A DNA stretch of 64,000 nucleotides. Source: JABWBD01 sp040768665. GTDB taxonomy: Bacteria; Planctomycetota; Planctomycetia; Pirellulales; Thermoguttaceae. The first letter of the stretch is position 1; the number at the start of each line of letters is the position of its first letter. Where the stretch lies: NCBI GenBank assembly GCA_040768665.1, contig JAXGMN010000017.1, forward strand, positions 181,504 through 245,503, in the 5' to 3' direction. This document shows positions 35,540-41,458 of the stretch, in pieces. The notes under the pieces were generated by a model that had not been told where the DNA came from, made no database searches, and worked only from the letters and a program-made list of their open reading frames with translations. The translations under genes were made by a program, and so were the position numbers.

Positions 35540-36091
35540 TCGACTTGCTCGAGTTTGACCGGCGGCCCGTCCTCGTAGCCGTCGCGGGACCAAATGGCGC
35601 GGGCAAGACCACGTTTTATCACGCGCATCTCAAGCCTGCGGCCTTGCGCGTTTCGTCAACGCCGACGTACTGTCGCGTGAATTGAACATCGATCCCTACG
35701 CGGCCATGCGCGTTGCGGACGCGCTCCGTCGGGAATTGGTCAGCAGACGCGAGAGTTTTGCTTTTGAGACGGTGTTTTCCGATACGGTTGGCGACAAGCT
35801 CACTTTTCTCAAGGAAGCGGCAAGTTCGGGTTACACGGTCGTGTTATGTTTCGTTGGCATCGCGGGACCGGACGTTTCCGAACAGCGCGTTGCGATGCGT
35901 ATTTCCCAGGGCGGTCATGCGGTGCCATCCGACAAGCTCTCGTCGCGTTTCGTTCGCACCCTGGCGAATCTCAAGAGCGCTATCCGCGAGCTTCCGCATG
36001 TCCTCGTCTTCGACAACAACGACTTGAACGCGGCAGACTGGTGTACTCGAACGAACCGATGCCCGAGTGGCTGCGGCCTCTCATCGCATGA
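35536..36091 (+). pseudogene. Zeta-toxin-like P-loop kinase, frameshifted twice
   Basis: It begins with GTG overlapping the antitoxin stop. The Walker A motif VAVAGPNGAGKTTFYHAHL is intact in the first frame, but a two-base duplication (GCGCG, about 35648-35652) leads to a stop at LRVSSTPTYCRVN. The expected continuation FVNADVLSRELNIDPYAA, then ESFAFETVFS and SGYTVVLCFVG, follows in another frame. A second shift near 36030 moves the end (RLVYSNEPMPEWLRPLIA, stop at 36091) to a third frame. Intact homologues phosphorylate UDP-sugars or related metabolites. Not functional here. Confidence 0.8.
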
Positions 36092-36219
36092 ACGGGTGAT
36101 CGCGCGCGGCGGTCCTGGACGTTTCCTCGCGGCTGACGCCTGAGCGAGAGCCGCGGTTGCCGGGGAGGCGGCAGGGACCGAAACGTCCGCGCTCGGCGGG
36201 TCCCGTGGCGGCGACGAGG

Positions 36220-36753
36220 AAATTAAGGACACGCAACGTGAATCGGACGACCGTTTCAGAACGGCGATACTCTTGAACCTCCCTTGCCAAAAATGGCCTT
36301 GGCAGCCTTCGGAGCGGTTGACGAGTCGCGCCAAGGGCTCCTTGAGGCACTTCATGAACCAGCCCAATCGGCCAGCCGTCGCCGCGCCTTCTCGACAAAC
36401 TTCTGGTCGGGCAGTTTCTGCTGGACCCAGGCCTCGCTGACGGGCAAAGGCTTGCGGTCCTTGCCGCGCGGGGGAAACAGCCGTCCCCATCGCTGCACGA
36501 CTTCCTCGTCCGACCAGCTTGACGAACTTTCGGGGGAGATGCGTACCAGCAAGTGGAGGTGATTGTCGAGCACAGCGAAACCGGCCACCTCGACTGCAAA
36601 CACTCGCGAGAGCTCTTCCAACCGCTTCTCCAGCCACAGTTTGCGGTCTTCCTGCCCTTCGGCCAGCAGAAAGGCCCCGCGAACGGTCTTCGAAATGACG
36701 TGATATCAGGGAGTCACCTCGACATCGACCAGTTCAGAGCGGGCCACCGTCAT
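36220..36753 (-). mobile_element. Y1-type IS remnant C (N-terminal half, internally deleted)
   Basis: Transposase start ATG 36753 with GGAGG upstream: MTVARSELVDVEVTP, then an in-frame TGA, then YHVISKTVRGAFLLAEG, VAGFAVLDNHLHLLVRI (the His-hydrophobic-His of Y1 transposases) and PLPVSEAWVQQKLPDQKFVE. A frameshift follows, then WFMKCLKEPLARLVNRSEG and GHFWQGRFKSIAVL. The reading then jumps directly to the conserved terminus (CAACGTGAATCGGA...AAATTAAGG reversed) at 36220. The C-terminal half and 250-bp flank seen in A and B are deleted, so it resembles a MITE-like derivative. Confidence 0.75.
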
Positions 36754-37248
36754 GTGACACCTCCGGAGAGTGGGGCTCGTGAAACGAGCGGGCAACTGGG
36801 GGGCATTTTAGGAGAACAAGCCGTCCAGGGCATTCACATTGTGTGTCCTTTTATTTGCCGGCAGCACTGGGGGGGCTTGCCTCTTCGAGCAAGCTCGCGG
36901 TAGGCCATCTACCGGCGGTTTGCTGGTTTGCGCTTGGTTCGCGGAGCGTTCGTCCATTTCGTAAAGCCAAATCCGATCCGCCGGCGAACCCGGCGACACG
37001 GAAGTAAAGGACAGCTTATCCCGATTCGCAGTAATAATTTGCGAACGGAGCTGCCACTCTTTGGGCGTTGCAGAGATCTTGCCGCTTGAATGCCTCATCG
37101 GCCCAGTCAGCAGCCATCACCGCCAACGGGCATAGTCGGAACGTGAAGCTGTCCTGGCCAGTTCGACCATCTTGGCGTTCGTGACTTAAGATGGCCAGTC
37201 CTTACGCACCTGGCGAGACCCGTCTCCTTCCTTCCGTCCTCCGACTGG
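36754..37248. other. Intergenic stretch between IS remnant C and the prenyl-synthase cluster
   Basis: About 500 bases. A minus-strand ORF at 36808-37098 (96 codons) lacks an RBS and resembles nothing I know. No other gene is supported. The right edge carries the candidate promoter of the next cluster. Confidence 0.4.
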
Positions 37249-37276
37249 TTGCACGAGTGGATAAATTCTGTATATT
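37249..37276 (+). promoter_or_regulatory. Candidate promoter of the prenyl-synthase/DUF5685 cluster
   Basis: TTGCAC (37249-37254), 16-bp spacer rich in A/T, TATATT (37271-37276), followed by a leader of about 95 bases before ATG 37380. Confidence 0.5.
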
Positions 37277-37379
37277 GAAAGCCAAGAAGCGTGCCTTGTG
37301 GTGCCCGCAGTAGGAAATGGCAGTCGGTGGAGCGTTGGGGGGCTAGTGACGCCGATCGATTGTATTGCGGAGTGCTGAT

Positions 37380-38336
37380 ATGTTCTCTGAAAGCCTGTAC
37401 AAATCGCTCTTTGAGGACAAGTTGCAGGCAATCGACGACTGTTTGCGAGCGATGGTCCGCACGCTTCCTTGTCCCAAGCCAACTCGCGATTGGGTGTGGG
37501 ATGTTGTCTCGTCGGGGCGCAGGTTTCGACCACTCCTGATGTTCATCGTGCATGAGGGGTTCGGTGGATCGTGGAGGACCGTGCTCAAGCTCTCATGTGG
37601 AGTCGAGTTGCTGCACAAGGCGTCGCTGATTCACGATGACATAGTGGACGGAGATGCGTCCCGAAGAGGCAAACCTGCCGTGTGGAAGACGCACGGTCGG
37701 GAAACAGCCATTATCTTGGGAGATCTGCTAATTGGACAAGCGTTTGTGCTTGCTGCGGATTCCCTTGCGGCCAGTCGTGAATTAAGCATTCGCGCATACC
37801 ACCGATTCGCCGAAATCGTTCGCGACACCAGTGTCGGGGAACTCTTGGATCTTGGAATTACCGACACCGTCGGCCCGAAGGCGATCGAGACAATGCTTCG
37901 GCTTAAGAGCGGAACGCTCGTTGCTGCCAGCATGGAGTTGGGTGCGGCGGCGGCTGGAGCTTCTGCAATTGAGCGTGAAATTTGTTGGAAAACTGGCGAA
38001 CACCTCGGCGTGGCATTCCAGATCAGGAATGACATCAACAATGTGAATGGTGTCGATATCACGTCGAAATGTCGATTGGGCACGGATTTGGAGCAAAAGC
38101 GGCAGAATTATGTGACTAGTGCCTTCACTGAAGCCAACGTGGGGCCGGAGCGGCTCGCGGTCCTCACAGAACACGAGAGAACCGAACTGTTGCACTCTGC
38201 CTCCGCACAAATGAACAGGCACCTGCAAGAGGCATCAGCTTGGATTTCTAGATTGCCGGAGTCGGAAATGCAACAGACGCTGCTTGCGGTCGTCGATAGC
38301 GCGTCGGCGGACTGGTTTTGGATAAACAGAGACTGA
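37380..38336 (+). CDS. Polyprenyl synthetase family protein with altered second Asp motif
   Basis: A 318-residue all-helical trans-isoprenyl diphosphate synthase homologue. The basic motif GRRFRP (near 46) and first Asp-rich motif LIHDDIVDGD (near 84) with RRGKPAVWKTHG are intact. The second Asp-rich motif, usually QxRDDxxD, reads QIRNDINNVNG, so two of three Asp are Asn. A similar N-D replacement occurs in ComQ-type peptide prenyltransferases. It could make a short prenyl chain, prenylate a peptide, or have lost catalysis. ATG 37380 has GCGGAG seven bases upstream and is preferred over TTG 37365. First gene of a three-gene unit; codon and base use are more A/T-rich than the flanks. Confidence 0.85.
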   Translation: MFSESLYKSLFEDKLQAIDDCLRAMVRTLPCPKPTRDWVWDVVSSGRRFRPLLMFIVHEGFGGSWRTVLKLSCGVELLHKASLIHDDIVDGDASRRGKPAVWKTHGRETAIILGDLLIGQAFVLAADSLAASRELSIRAYHRFAEIVRDTSVGELLDLGITDTVGPKAIETMLRLKSGTLVAASMELGAAAAGASAIEREICWKTGEHLGVAFQIRNDINNVNGVDITSKCRLGTDLEQKRQNYVTSAFTEANVGPERLAVLTEHERTELLHSASAQMNRHLQEASAWISRLPESEMQQTLLAVVDSASADWFWINRD

Positions 38337-38405
38337 CCGCCGGAAATGCCCCAGAAGTCGGTCGAGGTTCGCTCAGTTCGTCGTATTCACCAGCAGGAAA
38401 TGCAC

Positions 38406-39437
38406 ATGTTCGGTTTCACTCGAGCACGAATGGACACGCTGGACGGTGACGGCCACCGAGAGCTGCGACGGCACTACTGCGGCACCTGCACAGCCTTGAG
38501 TCGCGGGTACGGGTACCTTTTCGCAGCGATCAACGGTTGGGACGCGCGGTTGACGTCATTGCTGGTCGATTCGCAGATGGCGAAATCCGGAGAAGAGGTG
38601 GCCGTGAGATGCCCCGCTCGGCTCTACTTCTCAAAGCGGATCGCCCTTGAGTCCGGACTGCCAACACGATACGCGGCTGCAGTCATGATGTTTTTGCTGG
38701 ACGAAAAGCTGCAGGACAATCGCCAAGACGATGGCTCTCGAATGGCATCGCTGGCGAGTCGAATAATGGGGAATCGGATTGTGAGGGCAAGACGGTTTCT
38801 GGCGGAGCTTCAGTTTCCTTTTGATCGCATTGCCGTGCTAAAGGAGCGCCAGAGAGCTGTTGAGCGGTACGAGAAGGGCTTGACTTTGCGTGCGGTGACG
38901 GCGCCGGTGAGTGAGGCAACCGCCCTACTGTTCTCGCACTTCGCATTAGTCGCGGGGGCACCGCAGAATGCCGGTGGTCTTTCCCGGATTGGCAGTGCGT
39001 TTGGGGCAGTGTGTGAAATACTAGATGCGTCATGCGATTTCGAACGAGACAAGAAGAAACAGAAGTTCAATGCGATCGCCGCAACGCTTCCTCAAGGTGA
39101 GGACAACCTTCCTCTTCGGACTGAGCTGTTAGATGGAATCTGGACGTTTGTCGCGACAAAACTGGCCTCAATCCGCCGTGCCATTCGTTCGCTTGAGCTC
39201 TACAGGAACCGGACAGTCATTGAGAACATTGTCTGTGAGGGACTTTACGATACAGCCCACGACACGTGCCTGACGCTGAACCCCCATGGACATCTGCGGG
39301 GGATGAAGGTGGCTTGGATTTGTCCGTGTTGCGGCTCATCGGTAAAATCCAGGTTTTGCTCTTTTTGCGGCACATCGGCAGACGGAGAGTCATGGCAGCA
39401 CGTAGTTCATAGTGCAGAGTCTAGGGGAGAATCATGA
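38406..39437 (+). CDS. DUF5685 family protein with C-terminal zinc ribbon
   Basis: About 343 residues, starting MFGFTRARMDTLDGDGHREL as DUF5685 proteins do. ATG 38346 would add 20 residues; ATG 38406 has AGGA seven bases upstream. Landmarks are RRHYCGTCTALSRGYGYLFA, AARYAAAV-type helix text (TRYAAAVMMFLLDEKLQDNR), and ILDASCDFERDKKKQKFNAI, which I read as resembling the second Asp motif of squalene/phytoene-synthase folds. The end is a four-Cys zinc ribbon (CPCCG...CSFCG). Function unknown. It follows the prenyl synthase homologue by at most 70 bases, supporting a joint role, and overlaps the next gene by ATGA. Confidence 0.78.
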   Translation: MFGFTRARMDTLDGDGHRELRRHYCGTCTALSRGYGYLFAAINGWDARLTSLLVDSQMAKSGEEVAVRCPARLYFSKRIALESGLPTRYAAAVMMFLLDEKLQDNRQDDGSRMASLASRIMGNRIVRARRFLAELQFPFDRIAVLKERQRAVERYEKGLTLRAVTAPVSEATALLFSHFALVAGAPQNAGGLSRIGSAFGAVCEILDASCDFERDKKKQKFNAIAATLPQGEDNLPLRTELLDGIWTFVATKLASIRRAIRSLELYRNRTVIENIVCEGLYDTAHDTCLTLNPHGHLRGMKVAWICPCCGSSVKSRFCSFCGTSADGESWQHVVHSAESRGES

Positions 39438-40120
39438 ACCGGCCGTTACGTCAGTTTGGGCCGCCCAATGTCAGTGTTCAACCGGGGCCACATCCCGATT
39501 ACGTGCGAGGAAAGACCTCCAATCCCGCAGGGGGGCGAGTTACCTCGCGCGGAAGTCCCAGGGGATGCGCGTTAACAGTGCTTGGGGGGATCGTTATTGC
39601 AATACTGATCACCTTAATAGTGCCCCCAGATTCTGGTACGAACAAGACGCCCCCCACCGGGCAGTATGGTGCCACAGTGTCTTCTGGGGGCGGCCAGCCG
39701 CTTGGCCCCACAGGACCTTGGCCGGGTGGTCAGCCGCTTGGCCCTGTAGCGGGTTGCGATCTGCGAATCGTAGCGATCAACGTTTCCCCTCCACCAAATC
39801 CAGCGCCACGGGGAGCTGTGCTGCTTACGCGAGGTATGCCGTACCGGTTTGCATGCGTTATCCGAAATGTTGGAAGCGTTTCATTCAACGGCCAAATCCC
39901 GGCTAGAGTCGACTTCGCCGCAATACCGGGTCATTCCATCGTCACGCCGCTAGTATTGCTGCCGCCCGGTGCTACATTTACCATCCAGTCTGCAACGGTG
40001 TCCTTTTCGCCTGGACCTCAGCATTTCGCAAGGTTCATAATCGATCCAGATCTTATCATACCGGAGTTGGATGAGAGGCCTGCAAGCAATGTTGGAACAT
40101 ATTTCTTCGCTGTGCCCTGA
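39434..40120 (+). CDS. Membrane-anchored CARDB-like protein
   Basis: 228 residues: a basic, Pro/Gly-rich cytoplasmic leader (1-45), one transmembrane helix (ALTVLGGIVIAILITLIVPP, about 46-65), a Gly/Pro spacer with the repeat GGQPLGP, then an exposed beta-sandwich (CDLRIVAINVSPPPNPAPRG, RFACVIRNVGSVSFNG, PGATFTIQSATVSFSPGPQH). The sandwich looks like a CARDB/DUF11 adhesion-type domain. Preceded by GGGGAG and overlapping DUF5685, so translated with it. Probably a surface-exposed anchored component of the cluster. Confidence 0.7.
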   Translation: MNRPLRQFGPPNVSVQPGPHPDYVRGKTSNPAGGRVTSRGSPRGCALTVLGGIVIAILITLIVPPDSGTNKTPPTGQYGATVSSGGGQPLGPTGPWPGGQPLGPVAGCDLRIVAINVSPPPNPAPRGAVLLTRGMPYRFACVIRNVGSVSFNGQIPARVDFAAIPGHSIVTPLVLLPPGATFTIQSATVSFSPGPQHFARFIIDPDLIIPELDERPASNVGTYFFAVP

Positions 40121-40351
40121 TCTTGGGGAGCGTCACTGTTGGCAATAACTCTCAGGTATCCCACTACAAGACCTATTATGTTTTGCAGGCGAATTGAAAC
40201 TCGCATTATTATTGCCGTGAACGATACGGCAGCCGCGATGGATTCCTGCGTTTCTACTGGCATGCATCGTATAGCACACGCTGTCTGCCGTTAAGCCAAG
40301 GGTGCAAGGCAAGTGCTGCGGAGACTCACCAGACACTCGGGAGTAAGGAGC

Positions 40352-41167
40352 ATGCGTAAGTGTAGGATTTGCGGCCAACCTTCGAGCGTGGGTGGTAATT
40401 TTTGCGAGAACTGTGGAGAAGCGCTGTCGAGCAGCTACGAGCAGTCAAACAGCTCTCTACTGCCTCGCACTAGCGTATCCACGCCTCGATCGCCCTATGC
40501 CTTGGGGTTCGCTAAAGTTGACCCGTGTTTCGGGATTGACAGAGATTGCGGTTGCAACGACCCGTGTTGCTGCAGAGAGTGGGGAATGGGTGAGCGGCCA
40601 ACTGGCTTCTCCAAGAAAACTAAACAGGCGGCCGTGGATTCGGTTTGCCCGGACGTGGAATCCCCACCATGCTGGTCAGACGATTCCCAACAAAAACACG
40701 TCGAGCGACATCGGCTCGCCATTCAACTACTGAACGAGGGGCGCTACGAGGAGTCCATATCCCACGTTGAGTGGTTGCTGCGGAAGTACCCCAAGTCGAA
40801 GGACCTGAATCTGCTTTCAGGACACGCTCGCATCAGCTACTCCACCGCGCTGTACCGAAACGGTGATCAGTCGAAGGCAACTCAGCAGGTCAAGAAGGCG
40901 GAAAACGCTCTTCGTGCAGCGCTCAAGCTGGATCCTAACTCGCCTAAGGCGCGGTATTGGCTAGGAGTCGCCTTGGAACGTCTGGGGCAAGAGAAGCAGG
41001 CAATGAAGGAGTACCGCCATGCAATCCGCTACGCTCCAGAATTCGGCCCTGCGATTGAAAGGTTAGAATACCTGCGCGAGAAACTCGGTAAGCACGTGTC
41101 GGAGGAAAACCCTTGCGGCGGCGTGACGGCATTGATTGGATTGCTAGGCTTCGCAGGTTGGCCATAA
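40352..41167 (+). CDS. Zinc-ribbon and TPR protein
   Basis: 271 residues. The N-terminus is a double-Cys zinc ribbon (MRKCRICGQPSSVGGNFCEN, then CGEA). A Ser-rich linker follows, then a Cys-dense patch (CGCNDPCCCREWG, about 80-92), and a C-terminal TPR region (about 130-250: HRLAIQLLNEGRYEESISHV, ALRAALKLDPNSPKARYWLG, AMKEYRHAIRYAPEFGPAIE). A short hydrophobic tail (GGVTALIGLLGFAGWP) closes it. ATG 40352 has AAGGAGC five bases upstream; the longer ORF from 40313 is unlikely. It shares the zinc-ribbon habit with the DUF5685 protein and is probably a scaffold in the same cluster. Confidence 0.7.
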   Translation: MRKCRICGQPSSVGGNFCENCGEALSSSYEQSNSSLLPRTSVSTPRSPYALGFAKVDPCFGIDRDCGCNDPCCCREWGMGERPTGFSKKTKQAAVDSVCPDVESPPCWSDDSQQKHVERHRLAIQLLNEGRYEESISHVEWLLRKYPKSKDLNLLSGHARISYSTALYRNGDQSKATQQVKKAENALRAALKLDPNSPKARYWLGVALERLGQEKQAMKEYRHAIRYAPEFGPAIERLEYLREKLGKHVSEENPCGGVTALIGLLGFAGWP

Positions 41168-41237
41168 GTTCTGCTGTAATGCAGCCAAGTAATGTCGGTG
41201 AGGTCTTCATGACTTTAAGTGATAGGAGCGTGCCCTC

Positions 41238-41405
41238 ATGGCTGATTTAGTTGGTCTCAGACCGGTGCGAGCGCACGTGCACAACGACGACGGCAGGCGT
41301 CTTCTAGACCGCATCACTGCGAGGGAAGAAAATACGGTGTATCGGTACTTCTTGAACCGTCCCATGCGCGATTACCAACCCTTGCCCGGGCGATTATGGA
41401 GCTGA
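41238..41405 (+). CDS. Small 55-residue protein with penultimate tryptophan
   Basis: ATG at 41238 preceded by AGGAG nine bases upstream; stop TGA at 41403-41405. The product starts MADLVGLRPVRAHVHNDDGR and ends QPLPGRLWS, with Trp at position 54 of 55. No homologue is known to me. It lies in a 290-base gap inside the accessory cluster, on the same strand. Its size and C-terminal Trp recall ComX-type peptide precursors, and the cluster carries a ComQ-like prenyl synthase homologue; that link is speculation (see findings). It could also be a chance ORF. Confidence 0.45.
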   Translation: MADLVGLRPVRAHVHNDDGRRLLDRITAREENTVYRYFLNRPMRDYQPLPGRLWS

Positions 41406-41458
41406 AGTCAATCACGTTTTGACCAGATCATGTCGATCGGGAGCAGGCAAGCAGTACG

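Noticed and set aside
36808..37098. 96-codon minus-strand ORF next to IS remnant C
   Set aside because: No RBS, no recognisable motif, and it lies in decayed DNA; may be part of an older gene but not supportable.
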